Shown here one piece after another: positions 7,953 to 18,907 of a DNA stretch of 64,000 nt. The notes under the pieces were generated by a model. It was given only the letters and a program-made list of their open reading frames with translations. It searched no databases and was not told the origin of the DNA. The stretch is from Candidatus Scalindua japonica. Lineage in GTDB: Bacteria; Planctomycetota; Brocadiia; Brocadiales; Scalinduaceae. The translations under genes were made by a program, and so were the position numbers. The DNA lies in assembly GCF_002443295.1 (NCBI RefSeq), contig NZ_BAOS01000027.1:62001-126000 (forward strand), written 5' to 3'. Positions within the stretch are counted from its first letter, which is position 1, and each line of letters opens with the position of its first letter.

Positions 7953-9368
7953 TTGGGTTTTGCGGCGAGAAAAGCAGAGTCATCAGAGAACTGGAGAACT
8001 TTATTTTATGACTTTTTGGACAAGCGACTTGACAAGATTGAGCGAGAGTACCCAATGGAAGATTTAGGAGAAATCTCAAAAGCTGTTTTTCAGGAAAGAT
8101 CCGAAATATTGGGTCAGATGATCCTTGGATTGATAAAGAGGAAGTTCGGTCATTTATTGAATCAGCAAAATTGTGACTGCCCCGATTGCGGCAAAAGCAT
8201 GCAAAGGCACGACAAATTATCCAGGACAATCCAGACCCTTGCGGGTCAATTTGAATTGGAGAGACCTTATTTTTATTGCAGAGCGTGCAGTTTTGGAAAT
8301 TATCCATTAGATGAAGCCCTTGGGTTGTCTCGATCCTCGAAACAGTATGATATACAGGATGTTGAAGCCTGGTTGTCTAGCGAAACCGCTTATGAGACGG
8401 CCAGCGAGACCTACGAGAGGATAACTGGTGTAAAGCTAAGCGAACATCATATGCATGAGGCCACGAATACCATAGGTCAGGAAGTGGGGATTTTAGATAT
8501 CTGTCCGTCTAAAGAAGAGATTCACAAAAAGATAGAAAACATCTCAAAGAATAAGTTTCGTCGTCCCATTATGATGCTCGCCCTGGATGGAGCCCACGGC
8601 CCGATGCGTCCAGAGCCCAGCCCTCACCGCCGCAAAGAGAAAAGAGGAAAAGGAGAATGGAAAGAGATTAAAGGTTTTAGGCTTTATCTCATCGATGGTA
8701 CAAGCATTAATCATTTAATCAGCTGGCATCAGGTCTGCGAAGATCACGAATTAGCTCAAGATCTAGTGAAGATCAAGGAGGCAGGTCTTATCCCCGAAGC
8801 GGAGATACGCTTGGGAATCATAGGAGACGGAGCTCACTGGATTTGGAACCGTTGCAAAGAGATATTTCCCTCAGCAAAAGAAATCCTCGACTACTACCAT
8901 TGCTCAGAGTATGTACATGGTGTGGGTAACGCACATTATGGAAAAGAGACAAGAGAGTCTCGCCAGTGGTGCGAGGCGACTTTGACAAGAATACATTTTG
9001 GCGACCACGAAGATGTGCTTGGCGGTCTTGGAAAGATGAAAGCGCAAACTCAAGAGGTTCAGGATAAAATTGATAAGTTTTATACCTACCTTACAAATCA
9101 TTGCGAAAAGATGCATTACGATACCACCAAGCGAGGAGGGTATCACATTGGTAGCGGTGCGATTGAAAGCGCTAATAAATTCATTAGCCATACAAGGCTT
9201 AAACGATCAGGAGCTTGGTGGTATGCCCAAAATGCTAATAACATGCTCAAGATCAGATGTGCGAAATATAACGGTACGTACGATAAAATTATCGAAAAAT
9301 ACAAAAAAGACGACCAAGAAAGAATTAAAAACAAAAAATCTAGGAAAAGTCTCCGACTCGTTAAATAA
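7953..9368 (+). CDS. ISKra4-family DDE transposase
   Basis: The 471-residue transposase starts at TTG 7953 behind a strong AGAGGAGA. A CPDCGKSM and CRACSFG pair (about 73-115) forms an N-terminal zinc site. The catalytic core shows the DDE residues in ALDGAHG (about 212), IGDGAHW (about 291) and GSGAIESANKF (about 397). The closing sequence is lysine-rich. These features, with terminal repeats beginning GGG, fit the ISKra4 family (formerly placed near ISLre2). The gene appears intact. Its coding sequence ends 26 bp before the right end of the element. Confidence 0.9.
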   Translation: MGFAARKAESSENWRTLFYDFLDKRLDKIEREYPMEDLGEISKAVFQERSEILGQMILGLIKRKFGHLLNQQNCDCPDCGKSMQRHDKLSRTIQTLAGQFELERPYFYCRACSFGNYPLDEALGLSRSSKQYDIQDVEAWLSSETAYETASETYERITGVKLSEHHMHEATNTIGQEVGILDICPSKEEIHKKIENISKNKFRRPIMMLALDGAHGPMRPEPSPHRRKEKRGKGEWKEIKGFRLYLIDGTSINHLISWHQVCEDHELAQDLVKIKEAGLIPEAEIRLGIIGDGAHWIWNRCKEIFPSAKEILDYYHCSEYVHGVGNAHYGKETRESRQWCEATLTRIHFGDHEDVLGGLGKMKAQTQEVQDKIDKFYTYLTNHCEKMHYDTTKRGGYHIGSGAIESANKFISHTRLKRSGAWWYAQNANNMLKIRCAKYNGTYDKIIEKYKKDDQERIKNKKSRKSLRLVK

Positions 9369-9369
9369 A

Positions 9370-9394
9370 TTTACAAAAAAATGGGAATACTCCC
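9370..9394 (-). repeat. Right terminal inverted repeat of the insertion sequence
   Basis: The reverse complement begins GGGAGTATTCCCATTTTTTT and ends GTAAA, differing from the left end at one base. Confidence 0.88.
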
Positions 9395-9402
9395 ATGCCG
9401 GT
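9395..9402 (+). repeat. Target-site duplication, right copy (ATGCCGGT)
   Basis: It is identical to 7181-7188 and directly abuts the right inverted repeat. Confidence 0.88.
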
Positions 9403-9425
9403 CTCCCAACTAGATCAGGTATTCA

Positions 9426-9662
9426 TTACTTTTTCAGTATTTCTACTTTCCACTCCTCTGGTCCTGATAAAATATATTCCCATTCCATTTGACCTGTTCG
9501 CTCAGCATCCAACTGATATTTTAGAGGTTTCGGATCGTGATCGTTTATTAATATCATTTTATCTCCCGGTTGAAGAGAATCAAAAGTATCAAAGATCTTC
9601 GGGTGTCTTTCACGAGGTGGAATATTTTGTACGTCCAATGTAATAACTTTGCCTTCACTCAT
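9426..9662 (-). CDS. DUF2249 domain protein
   Basis: The 78-residue protein fits the DUF2249 pattern closely: LDVQNIPPRERHPKIFDTFDSLQPGD, then LINDHDPKPLKYQLDAER and WEYILSGPEEWKVEI. The NDHDP-x-PL-x-Y-Q segment is the family hallmark. DUF2249 proteins are small, TusA-like soluble proteins often found with DUF1858, cupins, hemerythrins or nitric-oxide and denitrification genes in facultative and anaerobic bacteria; their reaction is not known. It is the last gene of a minus-strand series of four small proteins. The insertion sequence lies 24 bp after its stop codon and does not disrupt it. Confidence 0.85.
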   Translation of the reverse strand: MSEGKVITLDVQNIPPRERHPKIFDTFDSLQPGDKMILINDHDPKPLKYQLDAERTGQMEWEYILSGPEEWKVEILKK

Positions 9663-9728
9663 TATATCTAAATCCTTTCTTTATTCTTTAATTTATCGTA
9701 TATTATATAATCTATAAGATTGTAGAGA

Positions 9729-10037
9729 CTACCCTTTAGGTATAGCTGTTACTAAAGCGGTCATTTTTGTTTTTGCTTTAAGTAAACGTTTCTCGTCACT
9801 TTCAAACAGGATAAGCGTTCCTTCTTCTACACCCTGCTCTCCTCCTCCAGTAATAACAGAACCATTACCTGTATTGATTACTACTACTACCTTCTGGCCG
9901 ATAGTATCTTCTAATGCTGTTTGGCCTTCCTCAAGACATATGAGGTTAACACACGCTTTTTGCGAATCGTATAAATTTTTAGATACTACATTATTATCAG
10001 AAAAACTTGCTAATTCCTCTAAGTTAAATTCACCCAT
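9729..10037 (-). CDS. Small cupin-like protein
   Basis: The preferred start is the second ATG of an ATGATG pair at 10037, because GAAAGGAAT lies just before it; this gives 102 residues beginning MGEFNLEEL. A longer frame from 10073 would overlap the upstream cupin and has no ribosome site. The sequence VNLICLEEGQTALEDTIGQKVVVVINTGNGSVITGGGEQGVEEGTLILF resembles a single beta-barrel cupin, but the metal-binding histidines of classical cupins are absent. It is probably a paralogue of its upstream neighbour that has lost the metal site. Its function is unknown. Confidence 0.7.
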   Translation of the reverse strand: MGEFNLEELASFSDNNVVSKNLYDSQKACVNLICLEEGQTALEDTIGQKVVVVINTGNGSVITGGGEQGVEEGTLILFESDEKRLLKAKTKMTALVTAIPKG

Positions 10038-10047
10038 CATATTCCTT

Positions 10048-10344
10048 TCAGCTGATATGAACTGCAATCGCAACTAATCTTTCTATACTCCTGATCCCTC
10101 TTTCAGAACCTTCAGGAACCACTACAACTTTGCCCTTTGCCAAACTTATTTCTTCCCCGTCCAGAAACATAATCCCCTTTCCTTCCAGTACATAAAAAAC
10201 ACCTGTACCACTTGGGTGTGCCGGTATTTCCTGGCCAGGCTCCAAGCATATCATTGGGACCTTTGCATCAGGGGAAGCACACAAAATCTGCGGACGAAAT
10301 TGCTCGCTGAATTGCACTTTTTCCCTTAATTTTATTAAATCCAA
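10048..10344 (-). CDS. Small cupin-domain protein
   Basis: The 98-residue protein starts at TTG 10344, five bases after GAAAGGAAT. CLEPGQEIPAHPSGTGVFYVLEGKGIMFLDGEE is a cupin motif 1 region reduced to one histidine (AHP), followed by GKVVVVPEGSERGIRSIE (motif 2). Single-domain cupins like this are often sensors or small-molecule binding partners rather than enzymes. It is directly followed, 10 nt downstream, by a related cupin-like gene. The group also includes DUF2249 and DUF1858 proteins. Confidence 0.78.
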   Translation of the reverse strand: MDLIKLREKVQFSEQFRPQILCASPDAKVPMICLEPGQEIPAHPSGTGVFYVLEGKGIMFLDGEEISLAKGKVVVVPEGSERGIRSIERLVAIAVHIS

Positions 10345-10427
10345 ACTATTCCTTTCAATAATTTTTTTTTATACAAATTCTCTATTTTAAAATGGAGAAA
10401 ACCATTCACTCGGTATATCAGAAATTT

Positions 10428-10497
10428 CAAAAGAATAACACTTCGACTTCGCTCAGTGTGACGTCACACTGAGCGAAGTCGAAGTGTTATTCTTTTG
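10428..10497. repeat. Perfect 70-bp palindrome (REP/MITE-like)
   Basis: Each 35-bp arm is the exact reverse complement of the other, meeting at GAC/GTC between 10462 and 10463 with no loop. The core CTTCGACTTCGCTCAGTGTG resembles dispersed intergenic repeats known from other bacterial genomes. It lies between the DUF1858 gene and the first cupin gene. In RNA it would form a 30-plus-bp stem with A/U-rich ends, so it could also act as a terminator or mRNA processing site. Confidence 0.85.
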
Positions 10498-10523
10498 TCA
10501 CATAGCAACCTAACTAATTTTTG

Positions 10524-10754
10524 TTAAGATGCGGATTCAACTCCCTTAAAGGCTGCTTCAATTAATTCATTAACAAACATTTCAACGTTTGTATTGTGCA
10601 TCATGCATGCCAGATTTATATCTTCGGTACCAAATGCAGGACAATCAAAGCAACTTTTACCGAAATGTTTTGAAAACACCTCTTTCGTTGCAGGATATTT
10701 TTCTGTCACCTCACCGGTTGTCATCTCTTTGGTTATATCAGGTTTTTTCGTCAT
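10524..10754 (-). CDS. DUF1858 domain protein
   Basis: The 76-residue protein matches DUF1858: a D-I-T-K-E-M-T-x-GEV opening, EKYPATKEVFSKHFG, then a CFDCPAF cysteine pair and a C-terminal helix. The domain is found alone or fused to hybrid-cluster, hemerythrin and redox proteins in anaerobes, and the C-x2-C pair suggests a metal or redox role. A GGAAAG site lies before the ATG at 10754. It heads the small-protein group on the minus strand. The 70-bp palindrome separates it from the cupins, so it may be transcribed separately. Confidence 0.85.
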   Translation of the reverse strand: MTKKPDITKEMTTGEVTEKYPATKEVFSKHFGKSCFDCPAFGTEDINLACMMHNTNVEMFVNELIEAAFKGVESAS

Positions 10755-11144
10755 AATCTTTCCATTAAATGGAGTACAAGCCTAACTATCAGAGAACTGG
10801 AATATACCATATTGTTAGTAAGCAGGTCAATGATTTAAAATTAACAACATGAAACATTAAATTTCAAGTCCTGAGTTACTTCTTGATATTTAAGAAAGGT
10901 GAAGGTATAATTTAAAGTATCTCTAAAATTGTTTTTTACCCAGACCAAAAACAAATTCAAGCGTGGTAAAAAAAATCAGCAGAATACAAAAAAGATGGAT
11001 AATGTCTGGTTTATACCGCTACAATTTTCAGTAACAATTCCCATATTTGCACTTACCGGTCTGGAAATAAATATGTTCTATTAGCTCTTAAACAACAGGT
11101 ATTGCATACATACAAGCTGTTAACGTAATGAATATTTAAAAAAC
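10755..11144. other. Intergenic region upstream of dnaA
   Basis: The 390-bp AT-rich space divides the minus-strand DUF1858 gene from dnaA. No consensus DnaA box (TTATNCACA) on either strand, and no open frame with a ribosome site, was recognised. It must hold the divergent promoters, but no convincing -35/-10 pair stands out. Confidence 0.4.
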
Positions 11145-12491
11145 ATGAACCACTATCTATCTGCCAGCGAAAAGAAAACATGGACACTTATCCAGGATAA
11201 AATTAAGGAAAAAGTTACTCAACAACAATTTACTACTTGGTTTTCAAATCTTAACCTAATCAAACTTGATGCATATGAAATATCTATTCTTGCTCCAAAT
11301 TCCCTCTGTAAAGAGTGGATAGAGAACAACTACATGGATGCTGTCACATCATCTTTAGCAGAAAACCATATATTTAATCGTGAAGTACGATTCATTGTTG
11401 AAGATAATGGCTCATCAGAACCCAAACTTCATGTTCACAACCATCATTCTTCGCCTGGCGCGCATAACTCTACCCACATAAACAAAAATTACAATTTCGA
11501 TAATTTTCTGGTAGGACCATGCAATCGACTGGCACATGCGGCAGCTCTTGCTGTATCAGAGTCTCCTGGCACTGCATACAATCCTTTGTTTATCCACGGT
11601 TCTGTTGGTTTGGGCAAGACACATTTGCTTCACGCAATATTATTACAGTCACAGGAAAAAGGACACAAAGCACTATATTTACCATGCGAAAGTTTTGTAA
11701 ATCACTATATATCTACTATAAAAACCGGTGATTGGGACAGTTTTAGAAATAAATATAGACAAATTGATGTTCTATTAATAGATGATGTACATTTTCTGGC
11801 AAACTCTCAGAGTTCCAGAGAAGAATTTTTCCATACATTCAACGCTCTTTACACACGTCAAAAACAGATAGTATTGTCCAGTGATTGCCCTCCGGAAGAG
11901 ATACCGACAATAGAAGAACGTCTTATTTCCAGGTTCAGATGGGGGTTGATAACCAGGGTAGATCCTCCCGGCTTTGAAACCAGCGTTGCTATAATTCAAA
12001 AAAAAACCGCTTTGCTGAATATGGAAATCTCTTACGATGTAGCTCGATATTTAGCGGATAACGTTGTCTCTAGTATAAGAGAAATTGAGGGTACTATTAC
12101 AAATATTCATAAATATGCGAAAATGAATGAAAGCAAGATAGACTTGAGCCTTGTAAAACAGATAATAAAAGGTTTCTCAAAACAGAGGCATGATATAGGT
12201 ATCGAAAAAATACTAAACACCGTTACAAAACATTACGGTCTCCAACTTTCTCAGCTTCATTCTAAAAGAAAACTTAAATCAATTACATTACCAAGGCAGA
12301 TTGCAATGCATTTGGCAAGAAAATTTACCAGCTTATCATTAGGGGAAATAGGTGGCTATATGGGTGGTCGCGATCATACAACGGTTATGCATGCAGATGA
12401 TAAAATAAAAAAACTCAAGATTATCGATCGAAATATATCTTCAACATTAAGAAAGTTAGAAAATTCTCTTATTAAACAACAAGAGTACTGA
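11145..12491 (+). CDS. dnaA: Chromosomal replication initiator protein DnaA
   Basis: The 448-residue protein has all DnaA domains. Domain I (1-85) shows WTLIQDKIKEKVTQQQFTTWF. After a histidine- and serine-rich linker (95-115), domain III carries Walker A GSVGLGKT (152-159), where the usual GG is GS, and Walker B LLIDDVHFL, plus a SDCPP sensor I region. Domain IV ends with LPRQIAMHLARK and the box-binding signature GGRDHTTVMHADDKI. DnaA melts the origin and loads the helicase. Next come dnaN, dciA and gyrB, a classic replication block, and DciA is the helicase-loading partner expected without DnaC. Confidence 0.97.
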   Translation: MNHYLSASEKKTWTLIQDKIKEKVTQQQFTTWFSNLNLIKLDAYEISILAPNSLCKEWIENNYMDAVTSSLAENHIFNREVRFIVEDNGSSEPKLHVHNHHSSPGAHNSTHINKNYNFDNFLVGPCNRLAHAAALAVSESPGTAYNPLFIHGSVGLGKTHLLHAILLQSQEKGHKALYLPCESFVNHYISTIKTGDWDSFRNKYRQIDVLLIDDVHFLANSQSSREEFFHTFNALYTRQKQIVLSSDCPPEEIPTIEERLISRFRWGLITRVDPPGFETSVAIIQKKTALLNMEISYDVARYLADNVVSSIREIEGTITNIHKYAKMNESKIDLSLVKQIIKGFSKQRHDIGIEKILNTVTKHYGLQLSQLHSKRKLKSITLPRQIAMHLARKFTSLSLGEIGGYMGGRDHTTVMHADDKIKKLKIIDRNISSTLRKLENSLIKQQEY

Positions 12492-12818
12492 TTAATTGTT
12501 CATATGTTGTAAGCAAAATTCTCAATATTAAGAACCAACAAAACCAGATACGTGAAAAGTAATAGTTTTGTGTACCAATTAACGAATATTCTGACAAGTA
12601 ACTTACATGAAGTTTTATAAATGTATACCATTAATAATCAAATCAAAATCTTTGTAACTTTATTTTTTATAGCTTGTTATAGAATTATTAATAATATTTT
12701 TTCTTTTAACTGTGACTGTTAATAGTAATAAGTATAATAGTTTTTAAATATAATATAATATATTATATAAAACATAGAAACATTGTGCATTAAAACCATT
12801 TAAGCTTAATAAAATATA
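12492..12818. other. dnaA-dnaN spacer, possible origin or unwinding region
   Basis: The 327-bp spacer is extremely AT-rich, especially 12640-12780, where runs such as AAATATAATATAATATATTA could melt easily. Origins often flank dnaA, which makes this a candidate. However, I found no clear TTATNCACA-type DnaA boxes in it, so the assignment rests on position and composition only. No gene is seen. Confidence 0.3.
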
Positions 12819-13925
12819 ATGAAGATAATATGTAGTAAAGAATTTATAAGAAAAGGGTTTCATGCAGTAGAAAATGTTATATCCGGTTCAAATATAAACC
12901 CAATGTTACAAAATGTTAGAATTATTGCTAATAATAACACCTTAGAATTATCAACAACAGACATGGAAGTCAGTGTCAGTTATTTAATTGATTCTGTTGA
13001 AGTGATAACACCTGGTAAAATGATTGGACCAGAAATACAGATTTCTTCAATTGTTAAAGAATGGACAGAAGAAACTATAGAAATAACTGAAGAAGACAAA
13101 AAATGTGTAATAAAAGGAAAGGATAATTTTTTTAAGATTTTCTGTTCAGACCCGGAAGGTTTTCCAACAATTCCCAAATTTATTGAAGAAGAATATATAG
13201 AGATAGATAAAAATGTTCTCCTGGATATGATAAAAAAAACAGCATTTATTATTTTAGGGGATAGAACAAAACATGGAACAAGCGGAATTTTTCTAGACAT
13301 AAGTGATAATCAAATAAAAATGGTTACAAATGATGGAAGAAGGCTTAGTGAGGTAAAGAAGAAAATAAATAATCCTCATAGTATTTCAAAAAACTGCATA
13401 ATACCAATAAAGGGTATATTACAAATGCAGAGAATTGCAGGAGAACAGGAAGAGGATTTAATAAAATTAAGAATAGAAGAAAAACGCATATTTATAAAAA
13501 CAAAACACTCAACATTATGCTCTCAGCTGTTGGAAGGACAATATCCAAAGTATGAGGAAGTAATCCCAACTAATCTTGACAAAAAAATATACATGGATAG
13601 AAACCAATTTTCATCGGCTATTCGTAGAGTGTCTATTATGACAACTGAAGAGTATAAATTACTGAGATTTAAATTTTCAGGTGAAATACTTGAAATAAGA
13701 TGTTTGTCACCGGATGTAGGAGAGTCTAAGACTGAAATTCCAATAGAATATTCAGGAGAAGATATGGAGATAGGTTTGAATCCAGAGTTTTTATTAGATT
13801 ATCTTAAAAATGTAGATTGTGACAGGATTTTGTTAGAGTTAAAAGACCAGGGAACAGCCGGGAAGTTAAAGGTTGGAACTGGATGTATTTATGTAGTAAT
13901 GCCTATGAGCCTCGGAGAAGAATAG
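12819..13925 (+). CDS. dnaN: DNA polymerase III beta subunit (sliding clamp)
   Basis: The 368-residue length is that of bacterial sliding clamps, which have three repeated domains of about 120 residues. Typical points are an MKIICSKEFIRKGFHAVENVIS start, a NNTLELSTTDMEVSVS stretch in domain 1, LLEGQYPKYEEVIP in the middle domain, and the C-terminal VVMPMSL that contributes to the peptide-binding pocket. The clamp encircles DNA and tethers polymerase III. The gene lies between dnaA and dciA. The start codon at 12819 has little ribosome site, only AT-rich sequence. Confidence 0.95.
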   Translation: MKIICSKEFIRKGFHAVENVISGSNINPMLQNVRIIANNNTLELSTTDMEVSVSYLIDSVEVITPGKMIGPEIQISSIVKEWTEETIEITEEDKKCVIKGKDNFFKIFCSDPEGFPTIPKFIEEEYIEIDKNVLLDMIKKTAFIILGDRTKHGTSGIFLDISDNQIKMVTNDGRRLSEVKKKINNPHSISKNCIIPIKGILQMQRIAGEQEEDLIKLRIEEKRIFIKTKHSTLCSQLLEGQYPKYEEVIPTNLDKKIYMDRNQFSSAIRRVSIMTTEEYKLLRFKFSGEILEIRCLSPDVGESKTEIPIEYSGEDMEIGLNPEFLLDYLKNVDCDRILLELKDQGTAGKLKVGTGCIYVVMPMSLGEE

Positions 13926-13933
13926 TAAATATT

Positions 13934-14251
13934 ATGAAACAGTTCAGAAGAAACAACACAGAAGCGAAGAAGCTGGGTGATATATTGAGTAACTCAGTAA
14001 CGTTGGTAAAAAGAGCAGGAAAGCAAAATAAAAACCTGAGAGAAAAATGGAAAATTGTGGCTGGTGAATTAATATCAGGTCACACGGAAGTAAGCGTGGT
14101 TAAGAGCGGAGTTCTTTACGTAGAGGTTGATTCAGCAACATGGCTCCATCATTTATCTTCATTCAAAAAAGAAGAGTTGTTAACATCAATACAGAAAGAA
14201 TTTAAAATAGGATATATATCAGATATAAAATTTAGAGTAGGAAATTTTTAA
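13934..14251 (+). CDS. dciA: DciA-family (DUF721) replicative helicase loader
   Basis: The start at ATG 13934 gives 105 residues beginning MKQFRRNN and avoids the 43-nt overlap with dnaN that the longest frame would need. The DUF721 signature is present: LGDILSNSVTLVKRAGKQNKNLREKWKIVAG, then GVLYVEVDSATWLHHLSSFKKEELLTSI and a final DIKFRVG. DciA is the ancestral DnaB loader in bacteria lacking DnaC/DnaI, and its position between dnaN and gyrB is frequent. The pairing of dnaA, dnaN and dciA fits this role. Confidence 0.85.
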   Translation: MKQFRRNNTEAKKLGDILSNSVTLVKRAGKQNKNLREKWKIVAGELISGHTEVSVVKSGVLYVEVDSATWLHHLSSFKKEELLTSIQKEFKIGYISDIKFRVGNF

Positions 14252-14266
14252 TAAGAAGGAATTTGA

Positions 14267-16720
<2,454 letters not shown>

Positions 16721-16752
16721 CAGGTAAATAACACAAAGATTATAAATTGTTA

Positions 16753-17583
16753 TTATTTATCCCACTCTCCTGTAAATACAATTTCCGCAGGACCAGTCAT
16801 GTAGGTTTTATTATCATCTGTCCATTCCACCATTAATTTTCCTCCTGGAAGCAGTGTGTTTACTACTCTTTCTGTAAGGTTGTTCAGGACACACGCGACA
16901 CCTGTAGCGACTGCCCCAGTGCCGCACGCAAGTGTTTCTCCGGAGCCTCTTTCCCAGGTGCGCATTTTAACCTTATCAGCAGAAATCAGTTGTACAAAAT
17001 GGGCATTAATTCTTTCCGGAAAAAGTTCATGGTTTTCAATAGCTTTACCTGTAACTTCTAAATCTATTGAATCAACGTTATCAACAAAGGTAATGCAGTG
17101 AGGATTACCCATGGAAACACATGTAATTTGTAAAACAGCATTATTAACCTGAAGCGGTTCATTTATAACCTGTGTATTGTCACCGAGCATCGGTATCTCA
17201 TTTCTAAGTAATTTTGGGGCTCCCATTTCTACTCTAACCTGTGTAACTTCGTCATTGTCGATTGTAAGTTTTATTGTCTTCAACCCAGCAGACGTTTCAA
17301 TTGTCATTCGATCACTTTTCTTTAATCCGTATTCATACATATATTTTGCCACGCACCTGATACCGTTACCGCACATCTGTGCTTCGCTACCATCCGCATT
17401 AAAAATACGCATCCTGGCGTCTGCTACTTGTGATGGCACTATCAGTATCAATCCATCACTACCGATACCAAAGTGTCTGTTGCTTACTGCGATTGACAGT
17501 TCTGCCGGATTGTCTATCTTTTCTTCAAAACAGTTGACATATACATAATCATTCCCTATTCCCTGCATTTTAGTAAATTTCAA
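16753..17583 (-). CDS. dapF: Diaminopimelate epimerase
   Basis: The 276-residue enzyme converts LL- to meso-diaminopimelate for lysine and peptidoglycan. The two catalytic cysteines lie in MCGNGIRC (about 71) and ACGTGA (about 220). The N-terminus KFTKMQGIGNDYVYV is family-typical. This N-terminus is preserved only if translation begins at TTG 17583, which follows GGGAGA; the next ATG would cut it short. The gene converges with gyrB, with a 32-nt gap and no obvious terminator. It fits with lysC and the Mur ligase elsewhere in the window, supporting a peptidoglycan-making planctomycete. Confidence 0.95.
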   Translation of the reverse strand: MKFTKMQGIGNDYVYVNCFEEKIDNPAELSIAVSNRHFGIGSDGLILIVPSQVADARMRIFNADGSEAQMCGNGIRCVAKYMYEYGLKKSDRMTIETSAGLKTIKLTIDNDEVTQVRVEMGAPKLLRNEIPMLGDNTQVINEPLQVNNAVLQITCVSMGNPHCITFVDNVDSIDLEVTGKAIENHELFPERINAHFVQLISADKVKMRTWERGSGETLACGTGAVATGVACVLNNLTERVVNTLLPGGKLMVEWTDDNKTYMTGPAEIVFTGEWDK

Positions 17584-17971
17584 TTAGTATCTCCCTCATA
17601 ATCGGTTGATCACAGTTTGCATATTTCAATTAATTATTTTACTGATTTTAGCAAAGCAGTTTTTTTTGTCAACTTATAGTAATACAAAGTAAAAAGTGCC
17701 TACCCGTCTGCCAATCAGTTCTTGCAGGGAGTTTGAAATGAACTAACGATGTAGAATTGTTTTTTTGAGGTAGTACAGTGACCGCCTGGCCACCTGCCTG
17801 TTGGGCGAATGTTACTGTTTTAAAACTCATCATACGTATGGATGCACTCCATATTTTTTATGCTTGCACTGTTTTAATAACGTAGTAGAATTACACCAAA
17901 TAATTTAATTATATAGTTTTTTTGCTGAGAAAGCGACTTAACTTGAAATACAAATCAGTCAGGATAAAAAT
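17584..17971. other. Intergenic region dapF-uxs
   Basis: These 388 bp between divergent genes contain no open frame with a ribosome site and no clear repeat. Composition shifts from AT-rich ends to a more GC-rich stretch around 17700-17820. Only the divergent promoters are expected here. Confidence 0.4.
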
Positions 17972-18907
17972 ATGCGTACAATGATTACAGGTGGAGCTGG
18001 GTTCCTTGGCTCACATCTATGCGATTATCTGCTTGAAAAAGGACACGATGTAATATGTATTGATAATTTATTAACCGGCTCAGCTCAAAATATTGAACAC
18101 TGTATTGGTAATCCGAACTTTAAATTTATTAAACATAATGTGAGTGAATATATTTATGTTGGAGGTGAGATAGACAACGTCCTGCATTTTGCGTCACCTG
18201 CTAGCCCTTTAGATTACTTAAAATTGCCGATACAGACCCTAAAGGTCGGTTCATTAGGAACGTTGAATGCTATTGGAGTTGCAAAACTTAAAAAAGCAAA
18301 ATTTTTTCTAGCGTCTACGTCGGAAGTCTACGGTGATCCACTTGTTCATCCACAAAAGGAGGATTACTGGGGAAATGTAAATCCGGTTGGTCCAAGAGGA
18401 GTGTATGATGAAGCAAAGAGATTTGCAGAGGCTATGGTTATGGCATATCACAGGAGCCACGGAGTAGATACGAGGATTGTGAGAATATTTAACACTTATG
18501 GTCCCAGGATGAGGGTGAATGATGGAAGGGCGCTGCCCGCATTTATTTCACAGGCAATTAACGGAGAAGATTTAACGGTCTTTGGTGATGGATCACAGAC
18601 ACGAAGTTTTTGTTATGTCTCAGATTTAGTAGAAGGAATTTACAGATTGTTGATTACAGATATTAATGAACCGGTAAATATTGGAAACCCAACAGAGATA
18701 ACTTTATTAGATTTTGCAAAAGAGATAATAAGTATGACAGGGAGTAAAAGTGAAATCACCTTCAAACCACTGCCTATCGATGATCCAAAGTGCAGGCAAC
18801 CTGATATTACTAAAGCGAAGACACTTTTGAATTGGGAACCAAAGGTTTCTCGCAGCGAAGGATTGAAAAAAACCATAGACTATTTCCAGAGTGTCTTAAA
18901 AAAATAA
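17972..18907 (+). CDS. UDP-glucuronate decarboxylase (UDP-xylose synthase)
   Basis: This is a 311-residue extended short-chain dehydrogenase with [10 protein letters not shown] (7-16) for NAD, the [11 protein letters not shown] serine region, and the catalytic pair Y-x3-K in [10 protein letters not shown] (about 147-156). The [15 protein letters not shown] context and CYVSDLVEG identify the UXS group, which converts UDP-glucuronate to UDP-xylose, over the plain GalE epimerases. The product serves nucleotide sugars for surface glycans. The gene stands alone on the plus strand. A related but more divergent epimerase is at 36005. Confidence 0.85.
   Translation: MRTMITGGAGFLGSHLCDYLLEKGHDVICIDNLLTGSAQNIEHCIGNPNFKFIKHNVSEYIYVGGEIDNVLHFASPASPLDYLKLPIQTLKVGSLGTLNAIGVAKLKKAKFFLASTSEVYGDPLVHPQKEDYWGNVNPVGPRGVYDEAKRFAEAMVMAYHRSHGVDTRIVRIFNTYGPRMRVNDGRALPAFISQAINGEDLTVFGDGSQTRSFCYVSDLVEGIYRLLITDINEPVNIGNPTEITLLDFAKEIISMTGSKSEITFKPLPIDDPKCRQPDITKAKTLLNWEPKVSRSEGLKKTIDYFQSVLKK

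Larger units (their letters stand above)
7189..9394 (+). mobile_element. Complete ISKra4-like insertion sequence with a methyltransferase passenger gene (2206 bp)
   Basis: The element is bounded by 25-bp terminal inverted repeats (7189-7213 and 9370-9394, beginning GGGAGTATTCCCATT, 24 of 25 matching) and by an 8-bp direct target duplication, ATGCCGGT. Inside are two plus-strand genes: a DNA adenine methyltransferase (7264-7929) and an ISKra4-type DDE transposase (7953-9368), 23 nt apart. The outermost 14 bases of each repeat are themselves nearly palindromic. Intact ends, target duplication and both reading frames suggest that the element is recent and may be active. It landed 24 bp after the stop codon of the DUF2249 gene, in the intergenic space. 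Confidence 0.92.
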
